A model generated the notes under the pieces. It worked only from the letters and a program-made list of their open reading frames with translations. It had not been told where the DNA came from and ran no database searches. 64,000 nucleotides of DNA from Sediminicola sp037203765 (GTDB taxonomy: Bacteria > Bacteroidota > Bacteroidia > Flavobacteriales > Flavobacteriaceae), in the NCBI RefSeq assembly GCF_037203765.1, contig NZ_JBBCAS010000001.1, positions 558,001 to 622,000 on the forward strand, in the 5' to 3' direction. Positions 27,975-36,634 of this stretch are shown one piece after another. Both the position numbers and the translations under genes were made by a program. Each line of letters starts with the position of its first letter. Position 1 is the first letter of the stretch.

Positions 27975-29931
27975 GAATATTTAAAACTACCTTGGTTCCA
28001 CATGGATTCTGGTGTTCGTCATAGAGGTCCAATATTTCAAATGTAAAAGAGTTCTGGTAGTCCTTTGAGAAATTGGCCAAACGCTCCTTGGTGATGTTGA
28101 TGCCAACTGATTTTCGCTTGATTACCCTATTTTTCTTTAGTCTTTCAGATGTGACACGTCCTATGCCATTGTCGGAAATAGCGATATTGATGAAGTTCTG
28201 GTTTTCCCTGCTCACGTGCAGAGCAACCTTTTTCTCTCCTTCTTTTGCCGAAAGCCCATGCCAGAGCGCATTTTCCAAAAAAGGCTGAAGGATCAGGGAT
28301 GGGATTTTTACGGTATGTATATCAATATTTTCATCCACCTGCATCTCAAAGTCGATCTCATCGTTGAACCTAATATTCTCAATATTCATGTAGAGTTGAA
28401 CCGTTTCCAGCTCATCTGCCAATGATATTTCCCGCACAGAGGAAGCCTCCAAAATTTTACGGATCAGTTTAGAGAATTTGTTGAGGTAATGTACAGCATT
28501 CTTTTTTTCGTTGTTGATGATGTACAATTTAATGGAGTTCAGTGAATTGAACAAGAAATGGGGGTTCATTTGACTGCGTAGCATGGTGGCCTCCAAGGTC
28601 ATTAACTGTTTTTCATTTTTTAATTGGCGCTGATAAAAAAGGATGTACAATATGCTGCCGAGCAATGCCAATGCAAAACCACTTACCAATAAGGTAGTTT
28701 GGTTCTTGCGCAATTTTAATTTAACGATCTCATTCTCTTTGCCCAATACCTCGATCTGATTGTTTTTCTTTTCCGTTTCCGAACGGTTGATCAGATCCGC
28801 GACATAACGTCTGTTTCTTTCATTGATCGTTTTTCTCTCTACCCAACGGGCTTTTTTGTTAAACTCCATGGCAGCCTTGTAGTCACCCTCCTTCGCACTA
28901 AGATCGGATAGAAATACATAAGCTTCTTCAACACCACTGGTAAGGTTGTATTCTTGGGCAATCTCAAAACCGTGGATAAGGTATTTTCTGGCCAAGTCAA
29001 GCTGATCCAGTTTTAAATGCGCCCAGCCAATATTGATAAATACTTCTGAAATGAGCTCCATATTCCCCAAGGCTAAGGCGGGCTCAACCAAGGATTTTAA
29101 TTCGCGTAAACCTTGATCATATTTTTCTTGGTGCACGTGTATATGCGCTATTCCCAAGTTGGATTTCAAATAGATACTTCTGGACCCCACTTTTTTGTTA
29201 TAGTCCAATGCCGTTTGGTAGTTGGTGAGCGCCTCTTTTATTATTCCGCGGGCCTCCAAGCTTTCTCCAATATCCTGATAGTTGATGGCGATCCCCAAAT
29301 TGTTTCCCAATTCCTTTTCCTGCTTCAGTGCTTCTTGGAATCGGGCCGTAGCGATATCCCATTGCTCCAGGGTTTTGTAGATGTTGCCTATTCTGTTGAG
29401 GGAAACGTTAAGGCTTTTTTTTATTTCGTATGACGGGTCGGGAATATTTTGGGCAATATCCAATGCCATCTGTGCATAATCCAATGCTGACTGAATGGCA
29501 TTTTTTCTCAGATTGGCTAAGCTTAGCATGTTTAAACTGGAAATTCTAAATACAGGATTCTCCCCAGATTCCGCAGCTTTCAACGCTTCTTCGTGCAAGG
29601 TTATGGCTTTGTCAAAAAGTGATAGGTCTTGATATATTGATCCCAATTGGTTCAGGGCATAGGCCTGACCTGCATAGTATTTGTTTTGAATTGATAGCGA
29701 CAGGAGGTAGTTTAAGGAAATGGTGTCGTTTGGTGGGAGATTTAATGCAGTCTCAAAATTCGTAAGATTGATGGGTCTATTGCGTAAAATAGTTTCGATG
29801 GCTTTTTGGTGTGCCCCGGGAATTTCTTGTGAATTTAGGATGGGTGTAAAAAACAAGGTCATGACCAAAGGGAAGATCAACTTCCTCAAGGAACGGAATG
29901 AAAAAGTAGGGGATGTAATTTTATTGAACAT
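27964..29931 (-). CDS. TPR-containing membrane histidine kinase (LytS/YehU-like)
   Basis: A 655-residue sensor kinase. A signal or first TM segment lies near residues 17-34, then TPR helices over ~60-370 in the extracytoplasmic part, a TM helix (LLVSGFALALLGSILYILFY, ~408-427), a short coiled stretch, and a His_kinase domain with the phosphoacceptor in RSQMNPHFLFNSLNSIKLY (~452-470). The ATPase part has LQPFLENALWHGL and ISDNGIGR. The partner LytTR regulator lies 18 bp upstream on the same strand, so they form one system. The final codons overlap the end of the convergent DUF3109 gene. Confidence 0.92.
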   Translation of the reverse strand: MFNKITSPTFSFRSLRKLIFPLVMTLFFTPILNSQEIPGAHQKAIETILRNRPINLTNFETALNLPPNDTISLNYLLSLSIQNKYYAGQAYALNQLGSIYQDLSLFDKAITLHEEALKAAESGENPVFRISSLNMLSLANLRKNAIQSALDYAQMALDIAQNIPDPSYEIKKSLNVSLNRIGNIYKTLEQWDIATARFQEALKQEKELGNNLGIAINYQDIGESLEARGIIKEALTNYQTALDYNKKVGSRSIYLKSNLGIAHIHVHQEKYDQGLRELKSLVEPALALGNMELISEVFINIGWAHLKLDQLDLARKYLIHGFEIAQEYNLTSGVEEAYVFLSDLSAKEGDYKAAMEFNKKARWVERKTINERNRRYVADLINRSETEKKNNQIEVLGKENEIVKLKLRKNQTTLLVSGFALALLGSILYILFYQRQLKNEKQLMTLEATMLRSQMNPHFLFNSLNSIKLYIINNEKKNAVHYLNKFSKLIRKILEASSVREISLADELETVQLYMNIENIRFNDEIDFEMQVDENIDIHTVKIPSLILQPFLENALWHGLSAKEGEKKVALHVSRENQNFINIAISDNGIGRVTSERLKKNRVIKRKSVGINITKERLANFSKDYQNSFTFEILDLYDEHQNPCGTKVVLNIPTL

Positions 29932-29949
29932 GGGACAACCTAAAATGAA

Positions 29950-30684
29950 TTATAACATATCCAGGAAATCCGATCTCTTTTGGCGTGAAACAGGGATTTT
30001 ATCGTTGGACTGCAGCACGACATAGCCGTCTGTTTTAAGGAATTCCTTTATTTTGTTAAGGTTGATAATATACGAATTATGCACCCTAAAGAAGCATTCT
30101 TTGGGTAACATTTCATTGACTTCTTTTAATTTTTTGGTGAGCAGAATCTTTTGGCCATCACTGAGAAAAAGGGTGGTGTAGTTGCCATCGGACTCAGCGT
30201 ACATAACCTCGTCGTTTTCCAGAAAGAGCAATTTTCCATCTGTATTGATGGTAATTTTCTTTTGAATGTTGGAAGAATTAAAATTCATGAGGATTTTTTC
30301 CAGCCTATCGGCGCTATAATGTTTCAAGTTGAATTTCTTGATCCTAGCAATGGTGTCACTGAGGTCATCACTGTCAATGGGCTTTAACAAATAGTCTATG
30401 GCCTCATTTTTCAGGGCCTTTATGGCGTATTGGTTATAGGCGGTGGTAATGACCACTGGGAAGTTTTTATTGGTTATCTTCTTTATGAATTGGAATCCAT
30501 CCATGGCAGGCATTTCAATATCCAGAAAAAGACAATCTGGGGTGTTTTTCTCCAAATATTCCAAAGCTTCGAAAGGGTTGGTAAAAGAGGCTACAACTTT
30601 TAGCTCGCTGCTAAAATTGGTGAGCTCCCATGAGAGTCCCTGAATTGCTTTTATTTCATCGTCTACTATTACTGCTTCTAACAT
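29950..30684 (-). CDS. LytTR family response regulator
   Basis: A 244-residue two-component regulator. The receiver domain (~1-120) has the acidic pair DDE (8-10), phosphoacceptor Asp55 in CLFLDIEMPAMDG and Lys in YLLKPID. The C-terminal LytTR DNA-binding domain (~140-244) contains YAESDGNYTTLFLSDG and FFRVHNSYIINLNKI. LytTR proteins bind direct repeats upstream of targets, often cell-surface genes. Start at ATG 30684 rather than the TTG two codons upstream. It precedes and is co-transcribed with the TPR histidine kinase. Confidence 0.93.
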   Translation of the reverse strand: MLEAVIVDDEIKAIQGLSWELTNFSSELKVVASFTNPFEALEYLEKNTPDCLFLDIEMPAMDGFQFIKKITNKNFPVVITTAYNQYAIKALKNEAIDYLLKPIDSDDLSDTIARIKKFNLKHYSADRLEKILMNFNSSNIQKKITINTDGKLLFLENDEVMYAESDGNYTTLFLSDGQKILLTKKLKEVNEMLPKECFFRVHNSYIINLNKIKEFLKTDGYVVLQSNDKIPVSRQKRSDFLDML

Positions 30685-31086
30685 GTGCAATGGATAAACT
30701 TAAACTATAGTTGGTCAAAATATGTCGAGCCTATATTGTGATGGCTGGCGCCATAGGGTTATAGGATATTAAGTATTCAATTTGGTTTAAATGTAGTCAA
30801 TAATTGATATTAAACCCACTAATCCCTATGAATTTTGGTTGACATGGATGTTATTGAGAATATAGAAAATGTCTGTCTAAATCTGTCTGCAAATTATACA
30901 AAATAGGTAACCAATTATACATATCGGGCTTAAAAGACCCTTTTAAGGAGCTATATTCGGTATCCTATTGGAATGGTAGGGATTTTTTGAAACCTTTTTT
31001 GGTAATGAAATCTGGAGTGGATGGCTGATCTGTCCAAGTGTTTTGAAAGTGGTTAAGACATTCTTTGAATGTAAATACCAGGAATT

Positions 31087-31218
31087 ATGATGAGGTGCTT
31101 GATTTTATTTTCCATTCTGATAGCCTTGTTGGTCTTTGCGAGTATTGTAGAGCCTAAGGAAGCGTCGGAGGAACAACAACTAGTAATTGTTGACGACTTT
31201 GGCAAAATGTCCCGATAA
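31087..31218 (+). CDS. Putative tiny exported or membrane peptide (43 aa)
   Basis: ATG to TAA, 43 residues. Residues 2-20 are MRCLILFSILIALLVFASI, a convincing signal peptide or TM helix with a leading Arg and a Cys, followed by an acidic tail (VEPKEASEEQQLVIVDDFGK). No family is recognised. It could be a real small secreted peptide or the surviving 5' end of a decayed gene. No obvious promoter of the TAnnTTTG type is seen close upstream. Confidence 0.3.
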   Translation: MMRCLILFSILIALLVFASIVEPKEASEEQQLVIVDDFGKMSR

Positions 31219-31567
31219 ATTTTTAATGCGGGTCACAAAGATTACAAATTGGCAACCAATATTTGAATACAATAGAGGGCCAATGAAATTTTAAGGTAAT
31301 AATTAGTTATAAAGTTAATGAAACTGTCAGGCCATGAATACGACCCAATGCAGTTTGTTTCTATCGAAACAGGTGCATGTACGGAAAATGCCTTACTCAA
31401 TGGAAAAACAACCTATTGGAAAACCTAGCCAACGTGTTGGTTTTGGAAATCTGCTCGGTTAATAGGTTTCGGGGGAACTACCTAAATCAGCAGGTCCATT
31501 CAAGGTAATATTGAATATACTATCTATTGAAGGGTCGTAAGGTTTGACAGTATTATTATGAGTTTAT

Positions 31568-31598
31568 AAAGGGGCAGCTTGAAAAAGCTGTCCCTTTT
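31568..31598 (+). terminator. Strong orphan terminator
   Basis: A 13-bp stem (31568-31580 with 31585-31597, one G-T pair) capped by a GAAA tetraloop and followed by TTTTGTTTTG on the plus strand. No annotated plus-strand gene ends nearby. Confidence 0.8.
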
Positions 31599-31816
31599 GT
31601 TTTGAAGTAGACCGAAAGGTCTAATTTTTAATACTTTTTGGTTTATTTTTCCACTTCTCTTTTTGTCCAATTTCAACATGCAACTTATTACAACAACCTG
31701 CATTTCCGAAAAGGCAATAAACATCACTGGCGAGCCTAGATTTCAACATATAGTGTTAAAAACTTTGTAATTTAAATGATGAAACAACCTTCGTTTATTG
31801 CTTACATTTTTCAATC

Positions 31817-31845
31817 TTTGTTACTCCCGAGTAGGGTAATTTTCG
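31817..31845 (+). promoter_or_regulatory. Probable nrdB promoter
   Basis: TTTG at 31817-31820, a 16-bp spacer, then TAATTTTC at 31837-31844, one base away from TAnnTTTG. The nrdB ATG is 34 bp further on. About 70 bp upstream lies AACATATAGTGTT (31744-31756), whose right half resembles an NrdR box. Confidence 0.45.
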
Positions 31846-31878
31846 CCCCAAAACAACAAATTACTTAAAACATTACAT

Positions 31879-32865
31879 ATGTCAACAGCAGTAGAGCCCA
31901 TTTTGAAGGAAAACAAGGATAGATTTGTGATCTTCCCAATCCAACATCACGATTTGTGGGAATGGTATAAAAAGTGCGAAGCTTGTTTTTGGACCGCTGA
32001 GGAAATAGACTTACATCAAGATCCTATCGATTGGAAAAATAAGCTCAATGATGATGAGCGTTACTTTATAAAGCATATTCTTGCTTTTTTTGCTGCTTCT
32101 GATGGGATTGTCAATGAGAATTTGGCAGAAAACTTTGTGAATGAGGTTCAGTATTCTGAGGCCAAATTCTTTTATGGCTTTCAGATTATGATGGAGAACA
32201 TCCATTCAGAGACCTACTCCCTGTTGATCGATACTTATGTTAAGGATGAAAAGGAAAAAAATCTACTTTTCAATGCAATTGATAATTTCCCTGCTATTAA
32301 GAAAAAAGCAGATTGGGCATTGAAATGGATAGAATCTCCAAGTTTTGCGGAAAGATTGATTGCTTTTGCCGCCGTTGAAGGAATTTTCTTTTCCGGAGCA
32401 TTTTGTTCTATCTTCTGGTTGAAGAAAAGAGGACTAATGCCTGGTCTGACATTTTCCAATGAGTTAATATCCAGGGATGAGGGTATGCATTGCGATTATG
32501 CTGTTCATCTGCACAACCATCATTTGGTAAACAAAGTTCCAAAAGCCAGAATTACAGAAATTATAGTGGATGCGCTAAATATAGAGCGTGAATTTATAAC
32601 CGAATCCCTACCTGCCAGTCTCATTGGGATGAACGCCAAGTTGATGACACAGTATCTTGAATTTGTCACCGATAGGTTGTTGGTGGAATTGGGCTGTGAA
32701 AAGGTCTACAATTCATCTAACCCCTTCGATTTTATGGATATGATATCCCTACAGGGGAAGACCAACTTTTTTGAGAAAAGAGTTTCAGAATACCAGAAAG
32801 CGGGTGTATTGAACAAGGAAAAGGACGGTGAAAACCAGAAGATCAGTTTCGACGCTGATTTCTAG
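31879..32865 (+). CDS. nrdB: Class Ia ribonucleotide reductase, small (R2) subunit
   Basis: The 328-residue radical-generating subunit that, with NrdA, reduces ribonucleotides to deoxyribonucleotides. The di-iron ligands can be placed at Asp75, Glu106, His109, Glu167, Glu201 and His204, with the radical Tyr113. Spacing between these equals that in E. coli R2 (84, 115, 118, 204, 238, 241 and Tyr122) in every block except the middle loop. The wording of the core (ENIHSETYSLLIDTY, FLFSG-like AVEGIFFSG, LTFSNELISRDEG) is much closer to eukaryotic R2 than to E. coli R2. A terminator follows and nrdA starts 201 bp later. Confidence 0.96.
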   Translation: MSTAVEPILKENKDRFVIFPIQHHDLWEWYKKCEACFWTAEEIDLHQDPIDWKNKLNDDERYFIKHILAFFAASDGIVNENLAENFVNEVQYSEAKFFYGFQIMMENIHSETYSLLIDTYVKDEKEKNLLFNAIDNFPAIKKKADWALKWIESPSFAERLIAFAAVEGIFFSGAFCSIFWLKKRGLMPGLTFSNELISRDEGMHCDYAVHLHNHHLVNKVPKARITEIIVDALNIEREFITESLPASLIGMNAKLMTQYLEFVTDRLLVELGCEKVYNSSNPFDFMDMISLQGKTNFFEKRVSEYQKAGVLNKEKDGENQKISFDADF

Positions 32866-32882
32866 TCCAATAGAATTAGAGG

Positions 32883-32904
32883 CCCCTTGAAAAAGGGGTT
32901 TTTA
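32883..32904 (+). terminator. Terminator or attenuator between nrdB and nrdA
   Basis: Stem CCCCTT (32883-32888) with AAGGGG (32893-32898), GAAA tetraloop, then TTTTT. It would lower nrdA relative to nrdB transcription. Confidence 0.65.
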
Positions 32905-32919
32905 AGCCCTTGGATTAAA

Positions 32920-33036
32920 ATGTTAAGAAAAACCAAAAATTATATCAATCGGCTTTTTTGGTCAAAGGAAGTCGATCTCAGAATCTCGGACCGCCAAATG
33001 GTTTTGGCAGTCAAGGGAAAAGAAAAAGACCAGTAA
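32920..33036 (+). CDS. Putative tiny basic ORF between nrdB and nrdA (38 aa)
   Basis: ATG to TAA, 38 residues, strongly basic (MLRKTKNYINRLFWSKEV...). It lies just after the nrdB terminator and 30 bp before nrdA. No family is recognised and coding is not certain; it could be a leader ORF. Confidence 0.2.
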   Translation: MLRKTKNYINRLFWSKEVDLRISDRQMVLAVKGKEKDQ

Positions 33037-33066
33037 ATATTCGTTTCATTTAAATAGTTGTAGCAC

Positions 33067-35550
33067 ATGTTTGTAGTAAAAAGAGATGGCAGAAAAGAGC
33101 CGATGATGTTCGATAAGATCACGGCCAGAGTAAGAAAGTTATGTTATGGACTAAATAGCCTTGTAGATCCTGTAAAGGTCGCCATGAGGGTTATTGAAGG
33201 TCTGTACGATGGGGTGACCACATCTGAATTGGATAATCTTGCTGCGGAAATTGCTGCAACCATGACTACCACGCATCCGGACTATGCAAAATTGGCCGCG
33301 CGTATCTCCATTTCCAACTTACATAAAAACACCAAAAAATCTTTCTCCGAAACGATGAAGGATCTTTATGTATATGTAAACCCACGGACCGGGAAAAAGG
33401 CCCCTCTGTTATCCGATGAGGTATACAAGGTCATAGAAGAGAATGCAGAAACATTGGATTCTACCATAATTTATAACCGCGATTTTGGCTACGATTATTT
33501 CGGTTTTAAGACTTTGGAGCGCTCCTACCTATTAAAATTGAATGGAAAAATTGCTGAAAGGCCACAACATATGCTGATGCGTGTTTCCATAGGAATCCAT
33601 TTGAACGATCTGGAATCTGCCATTGAGACCTATGAGCTGATGTCCAAGAAATACTTCACTCACGCTACCCCTACCTTGTTCAATGCAGGGATGCCGAAAC
33701 CTCAGATGTCCTCTTGCTTTTTGCTGGCCATGAAGGACGACAGTATCGATGGGATTTATGATACCCTAAAACAAACGGCCAAGATTTCACAATCTGCGGG
33801 GGGGATTGGATTATCCATACATAACATCAGGGCCACAGGATCCTATATTGCTGGAACCAACGGTACCTCTAACGGAATTGTACCCATGTTGCAGGTATTC
33901 AATGATACTGCTAGGTATGTAGATCAAGGAGGTGGGAAACGTAAAGGTAGCTTTGCCATTTATGTTGAGCCATGGCACGCTGATATATTTGAATTCCTGG
34001 ACCTGAAAAAGAACCACGGAAAAGAAGAAATGCGAGCGCGGGATCTTTTTTATGCCATGTGGATTCCTGATTTGTTCATGAAAAGGGTAGAGGCAAACGA
34101 GGAATGGACCTTGATGTGTCCCAATGAGTGTCCAAACCTGTTCAATACCCATAGTGACGAATTTGAAGCCCTTTATTTAAAGTATGAAGCAGAGGGTAAA
34201 GGAAGAAAGACCATTAGGGCACGTGAACTTTGGGAGAAAATTTTGGAATCCCAAATAGAAACTGGAACTCCTTATATGTTGTATAAGGATGCCGCCAATA
34301 GAAAGAGCAATCAGAAAAACCTGGGGACCATTCGTTCTTCCAACCTTTGTACGGAGATTATGGAATACACATCCCCTGATGAGGTGGCTGTTTGTAACCT
34401 TGCCTCCATAGCCCTGCCTATGTTTGTAAAGAACGGAGATTTCGATCACAAGGAACTTTTCCGTGTAACCAAAAGGGTTACCAAAAACCTTAACAGGGTT
34501 ATAGATAGAAATTACTATCCCGTTAAGGAAGCTGAAAATTCCAATATGCGCCATAGACCGGTAGGTCTTGGGGTACAAGGTCTGGCCGACGCCTTTATTA
34601 TGCTTCGTTTGCCTTTTACCAGTGAAGAAGCTAAAAAATTGAACCAGGAGATATTTGAAACGCTTTACTTTGCCGCAGTTACCGCCTCCATGGAACAGGC
34701 CAAGGAAGAAGGACCTTATTCTACTTATGAAGGGTCGCCAATGTCCAAAGGTGAGTTCCAGTACAATTTATGGGGCATTAAGGATGAGGAATTGTCAGGA
34801 AGATGGGATTGGGCCAAACTTCGAAAAGAAGTGAAGAAAAGTGGTGTTCGCAACTCATTGTTGGTTGCTCCGATGCCAACGGCTTCAACCTCTCAGATAT
34901 TGGGGAACAATGAGTGTTTTGAGCCGTATACCTCCAACATATATACCCGCAGGGTATTGTCCGGTGAATTCATTGTTGTGAACAAGCATTTATTGGAGGA
35001 CTTGGTGAACCTTGGGCTTTGGAACGAGAATGTAAAACAGGAATTGATGCGGGCCAATGGTTCGGTTCAAGATATAGAGGGCATTCCAGAAGATATCAAA
35101 GAGTTGTACAAGACAGTTTGGGAATTAAGTATGAAAGATATAATTGATATGTCCAGACATAGAGGGTATTTCATTGACCAGAGTCAGTCTTTGAACCTGT
35201 TCATGGAAAACGCCAATTATTCCAAGCTTACCTCAATGCATTTCTATGCATGGAAAAGCGGACTTAAAACAGGGATGTACTACTTGAGGACCAAGGCGGC
35301 CGTAGATGCCATCAAGTTTACTTTGGACAACAGTAAAAAACAAGAGGCTCCGGCGAAAGAATTGGAGGAAGCAGAGGTCTTAAATGTAGCTGCGGTAAAA
35401 CCGGAAACAAAGACTGCGTCAGAAGTGGCTGCTATGCCAGTCAAAGAAGATGTTGAAGTAAAACCCATGAGCGCTGCCGAAATGAAGGCTTTGATAGCGC
35501 AGGCAAAGGCCAGCGAAGGAGATGACGATTGTTTAATGTGTGGCTCTTAA
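33067..35550 (+). CDS. nrdA: Class Ia ribonucleotide reductase, large (R1) subunit
   Basis: The 827-residue catalytic subunit. An ATP-cone allosteric domain occupies residues ~1-90. The active site is complete: Cys217 (SSCFLLAM), Asn426-Cys428-Glu430 (SNLCTEIME) and Cys443 (VAVCNLASI). Each is exactly one residue lower than in human RRM1 (218, 427, 429, 431, 444). The C-terminal redox pair is in the tail DDCLMCGS, the same final six residues as in the human enzyme. A Pro/Glu/Ala-rich linker of ~60 residues separates core and tail and makes the protein longer than the human one. A terminator follows. Confidence 0.97.
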   Translation: MFVVKRDGRKEPMMFDKITARVRKLCYGLNSLVDPVKVAMRVIEGLYDGVTTSELDNLAAEIAATMTTTHPDYAKLAARISISNLHKNTKKSFSETMKDLYVYVNPRTGKKAPLLSDEVYKVIEENAETLDSTIIYNRDFGYDYFGFKTLERSYLLKLNGKIAERPQHMLMRVSIGIHLNDLESAIETYELMSKKYFTHATPTLFNAGMPKPQMSSCFLLAMKDDSIDGIYDTLKQTAKISQSAGGIGLSIHNIRATGSYIAGTNGTSNGIVPMLQVFNDTARYVDQGGGKRKGSFAIYVEPWHADIFEFLDLKKNHGKEEMRARDLFYAMWIPDLFMKRVEANEEWTLMCPNECPNLFNTHSDEFEALYLKYEAEGKGRKTIRARELWEKILESQIETGTPYMLYKDAANRKSNQKNLGTIRSSNLCTEIMEYTSPDEVAVCNLASIALPMFVKNGDFDHKELFRVTKRVTKNLNRVIDRNYYPVKEAENSNMRHRPVGLGVQGLADAFIMLRLPFTSEEAKKLNQEIFETLYFAAVTASMEQAKEEGPYSTYEGSPMSKGEFQYNLWGIKDEELSGRWDWAKLRKEVKKSGVRNSLLVAPMPTASTSQILGNNECFEPYTSNIYTRRVLSGEFIVVNKHLLEDLVNLGLWNENVKQELMRANGSVQDIEGIPEDIKELYKTVWELSMKDIIDMSRHRGYFIDQSQSLNLFMENANYSKLTSMHFYAWKSGLKTGMYYLRTKAAVDAIKFTLDNSKKQEAPAKELEEAEVLNVAAVKPETKTASEVAAMPVKEDVEVKPMSAAEMKALIAQAKASEGDDDCLMCGS

Positions 35551-35604
35551 GATATTGAAGGAGCTTTAGCCAAAGCTCTTGATGGCCCATATCATCATTA
35601 AAAT

Positions 35605-35655
35605 AAAATACCTCGAGATAGGTTACCTTGTGGTGCTTCTCGAGGTATTTTTTTG
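35605..35655. terminator. Terminator after nrdA
   Basis: A 14-bp stem (35605-35618 with 35638-35651) built on TACCTCGAGA/TCTCGAGGTA, followed by a T run on plus and T-rich sequence on minus, so it can act in both directions. Confidence 0.8.
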
Positions 35656-35690
35656 TGGTCCATTTTCAAAAGCCAACCATAATGGGGGAA

Positions 35691-35780
35691 CTATCTTGTT
35701 CTTATGTAGCTATAGTAGACCAATTTGGAGCCTACCAACAGTATGGCATAAACTCCCAGTAACCATATATAATGTTCCAT
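35691..35780 (-). CDS. Putative single-helix membrane micro-protein (29 aa)
   Basis: ATG at 35780 to TAG at 35691. The peptide is a clean single TM helix (YIWLLGVYAILLVGSKLVYY) with acidic/polar N-terminus MEH and basic C-terminal tail SYIRTR, obeying the positive-inside rule. A bidirectional terminator lies 40 bp downstream. No family is recognised. It is too short to be sure it is translated. Confidence 0.35.
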   Translation of the reverse strand: MEHYIWLLGVYAILLVGSKLVYYSYIRTR

Positions 35781-35914
35781 AATGTATTTTTAGACGGTTG
35801 TGGTGGGTCTAAACTTACTTGTGTGTATGTTAAACAATTGATAAATAGATCAATGGGGGTGCTTGTAACGGGGCCATTACTATTGGTGAGCCCATGCTGC
35901 TCCTAGAAATGTAA

Positions 35915-35950
35915 AAGCCCTTCCAAGGCATATGCTACCTGAAAGGGCTT
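35915..35950 (-). terminator. Terminator after the GMC operon
   Basis: Stem AAGCCCTT (35915-35922) with AAGGGCTT (35943-35950), followed on the minus strand by TTTT. It closes the dehydrogenase operon 37 bp after its last stop codon. Confidence 0.65.
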
Positions 35951-35986
35951 AAAAATAAAATAATGGGTATTAGCTACAGAAGTTCA

Positions 35987-36634
35987 TCAGATAGACCATG
36001 CCTTGCCACCGGTCAGTTCTTGAAGTTCACCACAACCGATATATTCTCCAGGAACTGGAAGGTATGCCAAGACTTCTTCCCCAACATATTCGGAGCTCTT
36101 ATAGGCCCATATGGTCATGCCTCTAAGATTATTGGCAAAAGCAAAACTGCCTATGCTGGCATCCAATTCTGCTGTTTGTCCATTTTCAATAGCCTCTTGG
36201 TAGGAGGTTATAATCTCAAAATTTTCAATTTCTTGCTCTTTGGTAACCTTTAAGGCCTGAGATAGGGACGGTTCCAAATCTTCAGCTGTAAGGTCTGCCA
36301 AGGTCTCCTTGCCGGAATCTTTTAAAGCTTTGTCCAGAAAATTGCCCATGGACATTTTGAAGAATTCCTGTTGTTTTGGTTCCATCACCTCATAGGCAAA
36401 TTTGTCGATGAACATATGAACATTTACTTCTGTGGCCGAAGGGGTATCTGTTTTGGGTAGAATGAGATCTACCAAATTCATCAGTGCCGCTCCTTGGTCT
36501 TTGGTTAAAAAGGACGGTGCCCATTCCATCGCTGGTTTGTCCTTACAACTTTGAACTAGACTTACCAATGTTGGGACCGCTACTACGTATCCCAATGAAA
36601 GGCCTATATTTTTGAGTGCTATTCTTCTATCCAT
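35987..36634 (-). CDS. Gluconate 2-dehydrogenase subunit 3 family protein (small subunit of a GMC sugar dehydrogenase)
   Basis: A 215-residue accessory subunit. The N-terminus MDRRIALKNIGLSLGY carries a twin-arginine-type motif and hydrophobic stretch, and a Cys in VSLVQSC may be a lipidation site at residue 30. In known flavin sugar dehydrogenases this subunit provides the Tat signal and carries the signal-less GMC subunit across the membrane. Here it begins with a one-base overlap (TAATG) of the GMC stop codon, so the pair is translationally coupled. Final domain features: MTIWAYKSSEYVGEEV, PGEYIGCGE. Confidence 0.85.
   Translation of the reverse strand: MDRRIALKNIGLSLGYVVAVPTLVSLVQSCKDKPAMEWAPSFLTKDQGAALMNLVDLILPKTDTPSATEVNVHMFIDKFAYEVMEPKQQEFFKMSMGNFLDKALKDSGKETLADLTAEDLEPSLSQALKVTKEQEIENFEIITSYQEAIENGQTAELDASIGSFAFANNLRGMTIWAYKSSEYVGEEVLAYLPVPGEYIGCGELQELTGGKAWSI

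Larger units (their letters stand above)
30691..31878. other. Gene-poor stretch between the LytTR gene and nrdB
   Basis: About 1.2 kb with no long reading frame. It holds a perfect inverted repeat CTTAAAAG-ACC-CTTTTAAG at 30929-30947, a 43-codon signal-peptide-like ORF (31087-31218), a 36-codon ORF at 31318-31428, a strong terminator at 31568-31598 and the nrdB promoter. The rest shows nothing I can support. Confidence 0.6.

Noticed and set aside
31318..31428. 36-codon frame that vaguely resembles part of a sugar-binding beta-sandwich domain
   Set aside because: Too short and the likeness rests on a few residues; not enough to call a gene remnant.
31524..31727. 67-residue minus-strand frame
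   Set aside because: It runs through the terminator hairpin at 31568-31598 and has no family features.
35579..35782. 67-residue plus-strand frame after nrdA
   Set aside because: It spans the nrdA terminator and is antisense to the better micro-protein candidate.
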